A stretch of 64,000 nucleotides of DNA from Epiperipatus broadwayi (Eukaryota > Onychophora > Udeonychophora > Euonychophora > Peripatidae). Positions 11,353 to 24,211 of the stretch are shown piece after piece. The position numbers were made by a program, and so were the translations under genes. Under the pieces are notes generated by a model. That model ran no database searches, was not told the DNA's origin, and saw only the letters and a list, made by a program, of their open reading frames with translations. The number at the start of each line of letters is the position of its first letter. Position 1 is the stretch's first letter. Where the stretch lies: contig JAQFVV010000143.1 of the NCBI GenBank assembly GCA_028023455.1, positions 2,148,001 to 2,212,000 on the forward strand. Direction: 5' to 3'.

Positions 11353-14300
11353 CATTTATCACATTTTGTGTAGAAGAAGTATAAACAGTTAATATTCTTA
11401 CATTTCAATTGTGATATAATTAGATATAATATTAATTAGAAATATAATTAGTATCTAAAATCATGCTATCTAGTAATAGAATTTTTCTAACTCATTTTAA
11501 ATCAACTTTAGACATGAGTCATATTAATATTTTATGTGTTTTAACTCAAAATATAACAGTTTTTTAAAATATTTTCATAATCATATGTATATATATATAA
11601 ACAAAAAAACTCTGGAATAAATTCTATGATGTTCAAAATATCAATACATATTATAATAGCAGAATTATCTATCATGTGAATGTCTACCTCCTCATATTAC
11701 CACTAGATTTATTTATAGAAAAAGCTATAATAATATTAAATGATACTAATTGATGGTTTAGCATAGGATATCTACCACTTACATTTATACTATAACATCT
11801 TGTATTGAACATAAAACACATGCTCAGAATGTTTTTTATAACTAAAAATAATGATAGTAGTTGATTCTGCTCATCCATCAGATTTCCCAAATCTTGACCT
11901 CTGTTTGCAATAAAGAAAGACACTGAAGCAAATAATTTTAATATTAAACAAAAATTATTAAATATAGCAACAATAACATCATAACAATACTGACTATCAT
12001 GATAAAAATCCCTCTCTAAAATCATTAACTAATTAACATTTCATAAATAAACAAAAAAATGCAAATCTTAGCTATGTGTGTATTATTTTTTAAAATCTAT
12101 TTACCTGATTAATTAACTACCCTATAGATAGCAATATACGCAATGTTAATTATATGCTATCCAAAAAAAATGTATACAAACAAAAATATAAATAAACAAA
12201 AATCATTAAAATTTGTAAATTTAATATATTTTATGATATATGAGCAGTCATTTCTTCAGTTCTGAGTGCCTTACATGATCACATTAAAAAAATTTAAATT
12301 TATAAATAAATTTTATATATCAGCTGCTGATTTTTTAGATCAAAGTACCATATATCATTTTTATTAATGAAATTTATTCAGTTTACAGTGAAAGCACAAT
12401 ATTTCACATAATAAAATGATTTCTAAGCATAAAGATAAAAGTTTAACAAAATTTAAAAACTTACTTAATGTTGATATTGACTTATATATGCCAAAATAAT
12501 TAGAGATGATAGCTTCTTGATAACAAGGCTACTGCATTTATGTAAGAGTAAACATCAGAAAAAAAAGAATATCTGTCACAGTGTATTTAATTGTGATGAA
12601 AAGTCAGACATTTTATTGTTCATTTTATTTAAAAAATAAACATATTAGTACAGTATTTTTTTCTAATTCATAGTTTTTCAATGTGAACACACATTAAATA
12701 AAATATTAAATATTAAATCATCCTTCCAAATGTTAAGATATTTTAGCAACACTCTCTGTGAATAAATACAAAATCTGAACCTCAAATAGCTAAACTCAAA
12801 AGAATATTCTCTCGAGTCTTATGCTACAAACGATGCTAAACATTGTAATTCAGGCATATTCAAACAAAGAGCATGAAATTACATTAGCAACAATTTTAAA
12901 ATAAATTATGGAAAATTAAATTTAAAAAAATCTCTCTTAACCTTAATCTATTTCAGGATGACAGAAAATCATCTTTTGGCCAATTCTACCCCTGGTGAAT
13001 TTTTTCCTAAGCATTATACGTTAAAATGTGTGTAAAACAGTATTTTTTATTATAATAAATTTTTCACCTGAAAAATTTGTGCTAAAAGATGGTAAATTAA
13101 AAATTCCTGCTCTTACAATAAATGTAAGCCCCACCCTGACATGTTCAACCATTGTCTGTTGCCAAGACTGTAAAATGTTTGGTGTTTGTTGACATTGTAG
13201 TTCCAATGACGCAACATGTTTATTTGCAAATTTATTATGATTTTAGATATTTTTTTAAAATAATTTATATTATATTTATTAGATATCAAGAAATATAAAT
13301 TATTAATAACTTATTTTGACTTGAAAAATACTTTATTTTCAAAAATATGTTATATTAGCAGGTAATGTAAATATGGCCTGAAGCAATTTACAAGATTATT
13401 TTCTCATAGACAATCTATTTTATATTTACGAGTAAGGAAATATCACAATTTTGCAATAAATATTCAAAAAATTTAAACTTTTAAAGCATAATTCATTAGA
13501 TATAAGAGAAATAAATAATTATTCATTTGGATGTTTAAAAATAATAAGAATTAAAAAATATTTTGTTGATTTTATAAATTGAAAATAATCTTTCTAGAAA
13601 TGATGATGTGTAAAGTCTTTGTTTTGATTACTTTCTCATTTTTTTAATATTTACAAAAACAAAATGTGAACATTTAAAATTTATTTCAGTAGTCAACAAA
13701 AATATCTATCAAATGAAGTCAAATTTATCATTTTCTAATAAGTAATAATCATTTTGTCATATATTTTATGTTGATGTGTGAGACAAAGAAAAATGTCAGA
13801 AATATCAGAAACATAATGAAATTCGGTAAGGGTAAAATAGATTATTTAATTTATCTGATTCTGACTAAATAATTCAAATGTAAATATTTAATATAATAAA
13901 AAAAACTTTTTATAGAAACAAACATTGCATTATAATGGTTAATTTCAATATATATATATGTATTTAAAAGATTTCAAAATTTTAATTAAAAAATTATTTT
14001 TGAATCTAAATTATTTTGATGAATGTATGATAATGAAAAATACCCATTATATTACAGTTAAAATCTATATTTTTTATTAAATATGCAATTTTAATTTTAC
14101 TACATAAGATAATATAAAGTTCCCAAAATGAACGAAAGCCTGGTTTGATATGTTAAATATTTTTTTATTTATTTTTAGTTATCTGTTTCAATTTTATTTA
14201 AGATTGATTATTGTTTAAAAATATTAATGTATTATATATATATTTAATATCATAACATATATTGAAATACATAAAAAATAGTTTTGTTATATATAAATTG

Positions 14301-15214
14301 ATAAGGTAATACATTCTGTATATTTTATAATTTTGAATCATACTGTTGTACAATCAAAATTACAATCAAAATTGCATAGAAATAAATGCATAAAATAGTT
14401 TATTTATATATTCATTGTTTTTGTATGCTATTGATCTTTACCCTTTTGTACCTTCCATATACTTGCTACTAATTTTTCTGCTAATTTTAAATAAAGTCCT
14501 TTGTTTCATATTTTTGCAGCTTATTTCTTTGTATAATATATATGCATTGATTTCAGCTGCCTCAAATATATAATCTGACCCCATTTGCATCTATCCAGCT
14601 TTTATTAAATATTTTTTTGCCATTTGTCCAATAATATCCATACTATATTTTGAGATTATATTACAACACTGATTCCATTTTTTGTGTGTGATGTTACTAA
14701 CAGAAATTGATGTGTATTTTTATTTACTTTTTATATATATATACTTTGAGGATATCTTATTGTCCATTCTCATTTTTAAATAGTATTGTTTCAAACAACT
14801 GATGGTTTTCCCCTATTTATGACACCTGAATTTCTTTTTTGGCTCTGTTTTATTTTTTTTCTTCTTACAATTGTTATGTTCAAATTTGCTAGTTTCCTGA
14901 CAGTTTCAAACAAAGGGAAGAAAAAATTCACTTCTCATGTTTTTTTAAATTAATATATGGTTCCAAAAGTTTTGGAACATATCAGATAATTTTTGGTCAC
15001 TAGGTCTTATATCATTTTTTCCTAAATAGGAAAATTGTTTTTTCAGACATTTAACGTATTGATAAAAAACCAAAGTCAAATTTTAATTCCAAATTTTTTT
15101 TATTTGTTTGCCATATTTTATGTAAATTAAAAAAAAAATTATAAGTTTTACTGAATTAAAATCCTGAATTCAGAGCCAACCAAAGAAAAAGTGGGGTCCA
15201 GAGCAATGTTTTTA
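11353..15214. other. A+T-rich stretch, no supported gene
   Basis: This has the longest gene-less character in the first quarter of the window. A 113-codon minus-strand frame at 11684-12025 is the longest chance frame; it has no recognisable domain or promoter and biased A+T composition. I see nothing else beyond TA runs. Confidence 0.5.
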
Positions 15215-16010
15215 TGTGGAGGGGGGGGGTCTTTAACTTATGATAAACATGCAGATATTTTTTAAAAAATACCTTATTTGCAGTTATAGATATGTTGTTT
15301 TACAATTATTATAAATCAAGTCAAGAATGATTCTCTTCATTAAAATTTTTATTTATTTTGAATGAAAATTTGCTTTAAAAAAATGTTCAAGAAAATAAAA
15401 TATAATTTTTTGCATTATGTGTATTTTATTTTGTTTACCAAAATAAAATTGCACAAATTAATACTTATAATGTATAAATAATTACTTATTTCGGTAGTTT
15501 TACCTGACATGCTTGATCGCCACCAGGTGACACTGCGGTACCATCAACAACCGGTTGGAAGCCTGCAAGTGATAAATTTATATGAAAAAATATATATTTT
15601 ATTTTCTTGAATGTTTTATTGTGAATCTGTTAATAACATTGTCTTAACGTAATTTATTCTTTTTTATAAATTCTGATTTAATAGATAAAATTTCTACAAA
15701 GAGGAATCATTTTGATCTATGCTGATTTCATATTAACATTAACAGAGCATTATGAAATATTTAAGCATACACATTTAAATAGCTGAAAAAATATTCATCA
15801 CCACACAACCAATGCTTCTACATTTGTATTATGTGATAGGGCCTTCAAATAACAGAATTTTGGCAGGCAAAAAGGAAAGATAATTACATTTAGCAAATAA
15901 TAAAATATTTTATTTTTTGATTTCTCCTGAAAATGCAAATTATACAGGCACTGGCCTTGATAAATGCAGGACTAAGTGCAGTCGCACTGGTCTCAACCCT
16001 GTCATGTTGG
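15215..16010. repeat. Segmental duplication, copy 1 (exon-bearing)
   Basis: This block is collinear with 56120-56720. Shared anchors in the same order include gggtctttaacttatgataa with gggtctttttcttatgataa, aatgtataaataattactta, ctgttaataacattgtc with ccgttaataacttcatc, acagagcattatgaaatat with cagaacattgtgaaatat, caatgcttctacatt with cagtgcttctatcat, and cttgataaatgcagga with ttgataaatgtgaag. The copies are old, with many substitutions and indels. Copy 1 contains the exon-like insertion at 15504-15562 and about 130 bp of extra sequence near 15290-15430 that copy 2 lacks. Confidence 0.75.
15504..15562 (-). CDS. Candidate internal exon of an unidentified gene
   Basis: On the minus strand this 59-nt G+C-rich island is bounded by an AG acceptor (complement at 15563-15564) and a CAG|GTAAAAC donor (complement at 15497-15503). 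The frame that skips two bases is fully open and reads FQPVVDGTAVSPGGDQACQ, ordinary soluble-protein composition unlike the Lys/Ile/Phe-rich chance frames around it. It would enter after the first base of a codon and leave at a codon boundary. No partner exon is visible in the window and I do not recognise the protein. The paralogous block at 56120-56720 lacks it. A non-coding G+C island is the alternative. Confidence 0.45.
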
Positions 16011-17036
16011 CTGTACTTGGATTAATTGTCAAATTTTATAACCTGAATATTAATAATATATATATCTGACTTATATTTACATCAAAACTAGTATGAAAAA
16101 TTAATTTAGAACATAAAAATTAAATTGGAACATGATCTTTAAATATAAGAAAATCCATAATTATTTTCAAAAATTACCTAATTTAAATTAGAATACGTTG
16201 CTATTTTAAAATAGATTTAACTATAAAATCAATAAAATCAAATTATAAAATATTTGCAGATTTATAAATTTAAAATTCTTTTTCAAAAATATATTGATCA
16301 AAACTCCAAACCACATAAAATAATTCAATTAACCCTGTCAAAACCTTAATAATTAAATCAATTTTATGGAAATGAAATTAATTCACAGATTGTGTTTGTT
16401 TTATTTTATATTGTTTAGATTGTTGATATATTTTTATACCACAAGTATTTTATAATTTGAGATTACTGTTTAATAAGTTAATTCTATTTTAAAATAGCAA
16501 CATTTAAATGTAATTATTATTATTATTAGATTCTGGGCCATGTATAAATTGTACTTTTTTCATAATCGCTCATTGGTTTTTAGACTATTCAATGTCACTT
16601 TTTTTGTTATAATAATGGAGTTTATCCATTTCATTTCTAGTTATCAATCTTTCCACACATAATTATAATAAGCTAGTTTATCTGGGAATAGTTCATAGAT
16701 ATTCTAGTCAACTGCTTCTTGTTCATTTGTTTTCTAGCCACAATATTTTCCAAAATTATTGCACAACGCTATATTTTTTTCTTTTTTCTTCAGTATCTAT
16801 TTTTTTTAGCTTACCACCACCATGGGATAGCACAAGAAATACTATAGGTTGAACAATTCTGATCTTCATTTTGAATAATATAGCTTCTTCCATTTTAAAA
16901 TTGTTTAATTTCCTTTATAATTTTAATACAACTTTTGGTGTAAGCATGAATCAATTGTTTTAACTTTTATATTATATAATTTATAAATGATTTTGAATGA
17001 TATTAAGTTGTAAGTTATAATAAACTTCATTTTCAC
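16011..17036. other. A+T-rich stretch, nothing recognised
   Basis: I see no frame, repeat arm or signal that can be supported. A short ATT repeat occurs near 16515. Confidence 0.45.
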
Positions 17037-17345
17037 AGTAGCAAATACTCCATACAATAGTGCCACTCAATATAAGCCAGAGTCATCAATGAATGCAAGA
17101 AGGTTTGTGCATAAAAACCCTATTTAGTACCTATTCATTCAATATCCCCAGACTAGTTTCTAGCTTGTGGCTTTCATCACTAAGGAGCCTCGGATCTGAG
17201 AGCACTATACTTAAAGCCACAACCAAGAAACTAGTCTGGGGATATTGGATGGGTAGGCACTAGATGAGGATTTTATGCACAAACCTTCTTGCATACATTG
17301 ATTAAGGCTTGCATGATCCTATGGTACTGGAAAGTTTGCTACTGT
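17037..17345. repeat. Nearly perfect-arm foldback element, about 309 bp
   Basis: The left arm (gcaagaaggtttgtgcataa, then atccccagactagtttct) and the right arm are reverse complements over about 140 bp each, with a loop near 17181-17212. This is the best-preserved member of a foldback family with relatives at 24212-24385 and, more distantly, 3522-4006. There is no coding capacity. Flanking target duplications were not clear. Confidence 0.8.
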
Positions 17346-18009
17346 TATTAACATCTTGTAGTAAGCATGGGAAATAGGGATTATGAGATGTTTTGGTGGT
17401 TTTAAACTTCATTTTCTCATGTAAATGGAGAGTTAGCTATTTTATATTCAAAACTAATAGGAAATATAAATGTAATTTTAAAGAATATTTATTTATTTCC
17501 TCTTATTCAAAATCATGTAAATGTTTACATGCACACATATATTATTTAATGATTCTCACTTTTGATTATCTTTTTAATATAATAACTAATTTTTATTGTC
17601 TGATCTATAACAGGAATATGTCCAATAGATTTTGAGAAGAAAAATTATGATGGATATAGATAAAAGAGGCTAAAAAACATAAGAAAATTCAGGAACCAAA
17701 GCATGTCAAATTTTTTATAATAAGCCTCGAAATTGTAATAATGATAATATGAAACTTTTTATCAGCATGTGCTAACTTATCTGAAACCCTCAACCTCCAT
17801 GCACCATCAAAGCATTATTGTTCCATGATTGATACGGTTATGCAGAAAGATATAGTAGGAATAATGTATGATTTCTGTTGAAAATTAATAAAAGCTGAGA
17901 ACTTCTCATATATAGTTTCATAATTATGACTGCATATATTAAAATAGTTTTAAAAAGTATTTTATAATTTTTATTATGGAGAAAATGCCAATAAATGTGT
18001 TAGAAGAAA
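17346..18009. other. A+T-rich stretch, nothing supported
   Basis: An 80-codon frame at 17393-17635 is Ile/Phe/Tyr/Asn-rich and has no domain signature; I regard it as chance. No other signal is visible. Confidence 0.45.
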
Positions 18010-19530
18010 ACACAAATTTCTAAAATATAAAACATCTTGGAATTAAAAGGACAGTAATTTCAGCAATAAAAAAATGGCATTATTTCATGAAGTGTTTAAA
18101 AGATTTTCATAAAGAATTATATAATAAAAAACAAGCCAACAAAGTAGGCTCCAAAATTGTGACATATTTTGCGATGCCAAGTATTTTAAAGGAAGGGTAA
18201 GACATTTAATTAAATCTATGAAGAATCTTTGCATGAGAAATGATGAATCAAAATATTTTAAAAGAAGCAAGTAAAAAAATAAAGAAATTATTGAGAAAGC
18301 TACTTATCAAATATCAAATGTTAGTCATACTGATATTTAAGAAAAGTAGGAAGAAAAGATATTAAAAATTATATACCTATCTATCTTCTGTCAATTCTAT
18401 CTATGAAGTTTACTAAGACCATTATAAATTACCTACATAGATTAATTAAAACCAACATCCAATAGGTCATACCCAAGTATTAAGAGAAATTATAGAAAAA
18501 CCAATAAAAACAAATTGCCATTTTATAAAAAGCGTTTACCTGCATAAGAATTTCTGCAGTGGGACTTTAAGATATAGATCCATATCATTAAATTCTGAAA
18601 AATATCAATATGCTATATCAGTGAATAGACAATATAGAGGCATTATGAAGATTAATATTAATAAAGTATTTATGACACGACTCAATCGCTCCAAAAACTT
18701 TTACAATAGTTTGCCATGAAGTACTTTCTAGATTAAAATGGGAATCTAAAAAAATAAATTTGTTATTACCCAAATCATTAGATTTTTACAGAAGTTGTTT
18801 TACAATTTTAAAAAAAAAAGTTTCAGAAAATGTTATGAGTGTATCACCTGCAGGCAAGAAGGACTAAGGATAAATGCTACAAAGACTGAAATAGTTTTCA
18901 ATATTTCTTTTTAAAAAGGCAAACAATAAAAAATAATAATGAGTTAAAAGAAATTAACAACTATAAATATTTTGGTTAGATAAATTAATTCAGATAAAAA
19001 TATAAAGGTTGAAATTAGTTATACAATTAAACTTTTATGGCGCATTTTTAATAAACAGATTTAATATTAAAAAGTAATACTTGCATGTGGTTAAAATGTT
19101 TTTTTAATAAATGTGTTATTCCATTTCTTACTTATAGATATGAATCTTAGGTACTTTATAAAAGAGCAAAAGAAAAACTGAAAACGGCACAGCAAAATAT
19201 GGAAAGATGCTTGCTGATATTAGTAAACATGAATGAAGGTGAAATACATTATTAAAAGAATACATCGATATCACATGTTATTAAAAGAATTAAGAACTTG
19301 AAAAAGAATTGACTACAAATATGACTAGAGGAGATAATATATGGACAATTAAACTATTAAATAGAATCCCGATTTTACAAGACTTGTAAAAAGATCATAT
19401 ATGAAATGGATGAGATGATGAAGTTTGCTAGGATGATGTGGAGAAGATATAGGCTATAGATCAAACTGGATTGAACTTTTATGAATTTTATTTTGCAATA
19501 TATTGATAACTGCTGAAAATGAAAAATGAT
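18010..19530 (+). pseudogene. Second RTE-like retrotransposon relic
   Basis: Ordered reverse-transcriptase fragments of the same type as at 9.2-10.8 kb are present. HTQVLREIIEK lies at 18468-18500. A PKTFTI...EVLSRLKWE-like block sits near 18690-18760, equivalent to SPKLFT...LNWE. GLRINATKTEIVF is at 18861-18899, a tract reading LKEINNYKYFG near 18940, and KLKTAQQNMERCL at 19175-19213, equivalent to the RKLxxTQRxMER block. A final WTIKLL tract is near 19340. Stops and frameshifts interrupt every block, and the catalytic FADD box is not clearly preserved. It is inactive and in the same orientation as the first relic. The 3' boundary is approximate. Confidence 0.75.
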
Positions 19531-19811
19531 GAAACGTACTATCAAAAAATTAAAAATTACTTGGAGCGCAAAATAATGTAAACTTATCTTTATTATAACT
19601 GAGTAAAATGTAAAAATCTAAATCGAGAAACAAAACAAAAATATTTTATGTGCGTGTTTTTTTTAAAATACACAATATGTTTTCTCAAAAAAAAACTAAT
19701 TTATTTACTATATACAACGATATATATCAAATAAAAACAATTATTTCATATTCAAAATCAAAACTTAATGTTACATTTAGAAAAGACATTGATAATAAAT
19801 TTTTACATTTT

Positions 19812-19880
19812 GAAGGGCCAACTGATGTGTGCTGGTTCAGCATAACTGTATCTTAGGGTCAATTGTCTTTTATTGTTTTA
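19812..19880 (+). repeat. Fragment of the tRNA-like-ended repeat family (core)
   Basis: The core motif ccaactgatg...gctggttcagcat matches the middle of the roughly 420-bp repeat at 31799-32220. Only the core is recognisable here. Confidence 0.5.
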
Positions 19881-20062
19881 TTTGTATATTTCAAGAGACA
19901 TTGATGATATTTTGCTGGCTATTGCTATTAATGTATGACTCTCAACATAAGCACATAAACGTATTACTACATAGAAAACAGAATTGAACTTTTACTATTT
20001 ATTAGAATATTATTAATTATATATAACATTATATTATAACTATCTTTTATTATTTTTATTAG

Positions 20063-20138
20063 GAAGCTCGGCACATGAATTACACTCCACAGCACAGCAG
20101 GTCACCAGCTCTTTTAACGCATGCCTTACTCACTGCAG
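20063..20138 (+). CDS. Candidate internal exon, frame undetermined
   Basis: A 76-nt island of balanced base composition lies between a T-rich tract ending in AG (ttattatttttattag, ending 20062) and a CTGCAG|GTAGG donor at 20139. Two frames are open throughout: one begins EARHMNYTPQHS, the other SSAHELHSTAQQVTS. With no neighbour exon I cannot choose between them, and a non-coding exon is also possible. The splice signals and the contrast in composition with both flanks are the evidence. I do not recognise the product. Confidence 0.4.
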
Positions 20139-21162
20139 GTAGGATATTTTATAATTATAAAATTAATATTAAAAAAGGTAGAACTCTATTTTAAATAAAT
20201 GCCCCTTTGCAGAACAAAGTTCTTTCCAACAGCACCAGATAGAGGAACAGTGAAGGTGATGAAAATGTTCTCCAAGCTTTTCAGTCACTGAGTTGTGAGA
20301 CTCTGAGCCATCTTCCATTCAATTATACACTCTAGCTAAGGATATTTAGATATTTTTTACTTAGCACTGTTAGATTGTTACCTGGGCTAAAGGCTAGCTG
20401 CTTGAGAGAAAATTTCTAAATCTTTTGAAAAGATTTTTACTTGGCCCAAATTTGAATCATAAGTCATAGGCATAATAGATGGGTGCACTACATATGCACT
20501 ATGATACCCTTTCTAAAAGTTATATGTTTATATAGAGTATAAATTACTAATACATAAATATTATAAATCTTTACTCTAATTATATGTAAACACAATATAA
20601 AGACAAAGATATAGATAATTTTTTATACAAAACTTTTTAGAAAAAAATATTGAAATGTATACTAGCTAGAACAAATGTGAATGCAATTCCAATGAGAGTG
20701 TATTGCTTCATCTGTAGTTTTTAAATGCCTTTATATTAACTTGCCCTGTCTGTGAATGTTTCTGTCTGTATGTCTAGATTTTTGAATTTTTAACAATGGA
20801 AAAAAAATCCATTTCAACACAAACTCACATCCTTACACTTCACAAGAAAACTCCTTAGCAACTGAGCCAATGAAAATATTATGTTTGTAGAATAAATTTT
20901 TGTTAATATCGATTTAACTTCTACTTAATTTAATTAATTAAAATTTTAAAAAATTATCTGACGGAAACATTACATTTGTCGAATAAAATTTTGTTAATAT
21001 TGATTTGATTCTTAATAAAATAATTTTCTTAAAAAAAATAAATAATAATTTTCTTCATCAGTCTCTTTTAATCATCTTTGTTTGTGTGTAATATTATCAA
21101 TTCAATGTCATTGCAATCATTTTTCTGTAAACATTATTCTATAAATGTTAAACAGATATAAA
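20139..21162. other. A+T-rich stretch, no feature supported
   Basis: This is possibly intron sequence downstream of the candidate exon. Nothing else is visible. Confidence 0.4.
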
Positions 21163-21336
21163 TAGCTGACTAAAAAGTAGAAAAATAGCAAAGTAATCCA
21201 AGTAAAAAAACATATTTTGTCATTTCATAAAAGCATTTGAGCCCATAAAAATAAAAAAGGCCTCAAATGCTTTTATGAAACAACACGTGTTTTTTAGTTG
21301 GATTACTTTGTTATTTTGCTACTTTTTAATCAGTAT
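21163..21336. repeat. Foldback element, about 174 bp
   Basis: The arms (ctaaaaagtagaaaaatagc, then ttcataaaagcatttgag) are reverse complements around a short centre (cccataaaaataaaaaaggc) near 21243-21262. The arm similarity is high, so this is probably one of the younger hairpin elements. Confidence 0.8.
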
Positions 21337-22338
21337 TTACATAAAAGTATTATTTTAAAAAAAATTCAATACTATTTTATTTTTATTCCAAGAGGAATGG
21401 ATGTGGCTCACATACTAATGTTATGGATAAACAGAATAAAATAAACTTAAATGTTCAATTTGTCTGTAGTATCCTATCAATACCATTATTTTTCTGCAAA
21501 GAACTAATATCTATACATTCATTCTGACTTCCTTAATATAGTACTTTGTTTATATCTATGCAGTATATATATATATATTTTTAGACTGCTTAGTATTTCC
21601 AAGCAAACAATATTTTTTTCATTCAGGTAGGCAACCCATAATCACCTCGTCTAGCAATTCAGTTATTATTTGGTAGGAGAATATTTAATTATTATCTTTA
21701 GGATAAAACAAGGGATGATTGCTTCAAAAAATTTCCCTACTTGTTATTTGATTTGCTGAACTTCTGTGTAAGAATGTGGAGAAAACTTTGTTCTCCAATT
21801 GTCTAAATAGGGCTTTTTTTTAATCTTTTATCTATAAGATTTGTTTATATTAATTTTATTATTATAAATTGATCTACAAATACAATACATTAATGATTAT
21901 TTTTAATCAATTATTAGGCTGGAGATTATCACATCATTCTTAGCCCAAAAATTAATATATTTTTACAGATGAAATTCACTGGGATCAGACAAATGTGTAT
22001 ATAAAGATCAAATTAAACACATTTATGATCTTCTAAGAAAGTAAATGAATTAATTTTGTGAGTGAATATTAGATAATATTCTGATGAGGATAAAGAAATT
22101 AGTCAAAATTTTCATTTTTTCTACATTTTATGATTTAAACAATGTTATGATGCCATGAAAGAACACTTACATAACTAAAAGTTATAGGTGGCCATTTTTC
22201 AAATTTGATCTTTATACATTTACTTGGTGAAAGATAATTTCCCACAAAAAAACAATAAATGCTGTTTAGACATTTGTTTTATTTCCACTAAATAAGGATA
22301 TAGGTCAATCGATACTTTTTAAGATCAGTAGATTAGAC
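21337..22338. other. A+T-rich stretch, nothing recognised
   Basis: No supported frame, RNA or repeat is visible. Confidence 0.4.
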
Positions 22339-22778
22339 AATTGTTACATTTTTATTTACCATTGTCAAATTCCCCCCACTCATAACTTTGACACCATCCA
22401 TTTCAGATAAATACAATAATGATTATTACTAATCAGAGATTATCTCTAGCACAGATATAAACTTTAAACCTCAGTTAAAGATTAAAATATCTGATTTTTT
22501 ATTTATTTTACACATGGCATAGTAGTATGGAGATGTTTATTATATCTATAAGATATTACACATGGGAAAGAGAAAGGTTAATAACTCCGTGTGTGTAAAA
22601 TAAATAAAAAATCAGATATATTATTCTTTAAGAGGTTTAAAGTTTATATCTGTGCTAGAGATAATCTCTAGTTTTGATAATGATTAGTAATAATCATTAT
22701 TGTATTTATCTGAAATGGATGGCATCAAAGTTGTGAGTGGAGGAAGTTTGACAATGGTAAATGAAAATGTAACAATTT
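22339..22778. repeat. Long foldback element, about 440 bp
   Basis: Two arms of about 180 bp are near-perfect inverted repeats: aattgttacattttt, caccatccatttcagata and tctagcacagatataaact recur as complements on the right. The centre near 22530-22590 contains cacatgg-type motifs. A one-armed relative lies at 7577-7760. It is non-coding and MITE-like. Confidence 0.85.
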
Positions 22779-22831
22779 ACTCTAGATAAATACTTTGCAT
22801 ATAATAAAGATATATATGAGAGATAGTGACA

Positions 22832-22900
22832 TGGGTCAACTGATGAGTGCTGGTTCAGCATGAAATGCATCTTGGAGGTCATTTGCCTTTTATTATATCT
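22832..22900 (+). repeat. Core fragment of the tRNA-like-ended repeat
   Basis: gtcaactgatgagtgctggt followed by tcagcatgaaatgcat matches the core of the repeat at 31799-32220. It sits directly beside the 22.3-kb foldback. Confidence 0.5.
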
Positions 22901-24211
22901 TTATTTAAGTGAATTTAAAAAGAATGGGAAGTATGGATGTGTTTATTATATCTATAGATTAGAAAACTATTGCCAGATTAATATTATGTGACATGTCAAT
23001 GCAGGATTAATAAGTAAGTGCCAAATAAGCATATAAGATAAACAATTCAACATGTAAATGGTTCTGTGACATAGTAATAAATTTATTGCAGTCATTCTTT
23101 TGTTCAACATAGTAAAGGTATGTTTATAGATGTAAAAACGATATATTTTTATGATATTTTCTTATTTTTCTCTTTTTTTATAAATATATTTACTTATTTT
23201 TATATTTATGTAAAAAAAATATATAATTAAAATATTTTTTCTTCAGTATACAAAGTTTTTTTTTTTTATATATAATAATCGTATTTTTAAAAGTTTTATT
23301 GTTCGTTTTTAGTTGTTTTTTTTTTTTCATTTTCATTATCAAAGAATTGCTTTGTCAAATTTTTCAGCTGATAGAATATATATATATATTCAAAAGTTTA
23401 AATAAAATTTAAAAAAAGACAGATTCTTTTATAATAAATAAGATTTAATAAAAAACACTATAAAATTTTGAATAAAACTAATAAGTAAGCCAAAAACCAA
23501 ATCATGTAGAAAAAAAAATTCTTTTAGAATAGTTGACATATTTTGTACTTTTTTAGATTTTTATTTTGAAATGAGATCTGTTAAAAGAAATAGCTGAAAT
23601 TTGCTGTACGATTCTCTTTTATACTTTGAGAAAGATAGAATTCGATATAGCATTTGTCATAGTTTTATCAGGCTAATATTTAATACAAAAAATAATTCTA
23701 TATCTTCATCAGATACTAGTTAAGGAAAAAAATAAAATGTCTAAGCTAAGATTATTGAGAAGTAAAATACTGTTTAGAAAGTTGCTAAATATAAGTATCT
23801 GAAACTTAAAATTAAGCAAGATATTCCAAGCTAGGTAAGCCTGCTTAGATTTCGAATTTAAACATGGACTCAGACAAATGTTAATTACTCAAAACACTCA
23901 TGTCTGACTTCTGCAACTTATCTAAAGAATTAGAAAAAAAAATATCATGAGCAAATTAAAATGTAATTAATATGTATAAAATAAGGAATGGGTCAAATTC
24001 TTTGATAATAAATGAAATAATAGGATTATGATGGCTGTGATTATTAAAGAACCAAAGCCACCAAAAAGTATGGATGCTGAACTGAGTTCAGATCGATACA
24101 ACTATACAAACACTTTTGTGTTTTCATTTTGAATTCAAGGCTTTATAGTTAGCTAATAATATAAAAGGTGGCTGCTGGAAGGTTGCATTAGATCCTAACA
24201 TCTAGATGCAG
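22901..24211. other. A+T-rich, homopolymer-rich stretch
   Basis: There are long T and A runs around 23150-23340 and a TA run near 23375. No gene is supported. Confidence 0.45.

Noticed and set aside
11684-12025. 113-codon minus-strand open frame
   Set aside because: No domain, promoter, splice context or balanced composition; chance frames of this length are expected occasionally in 64 kb.
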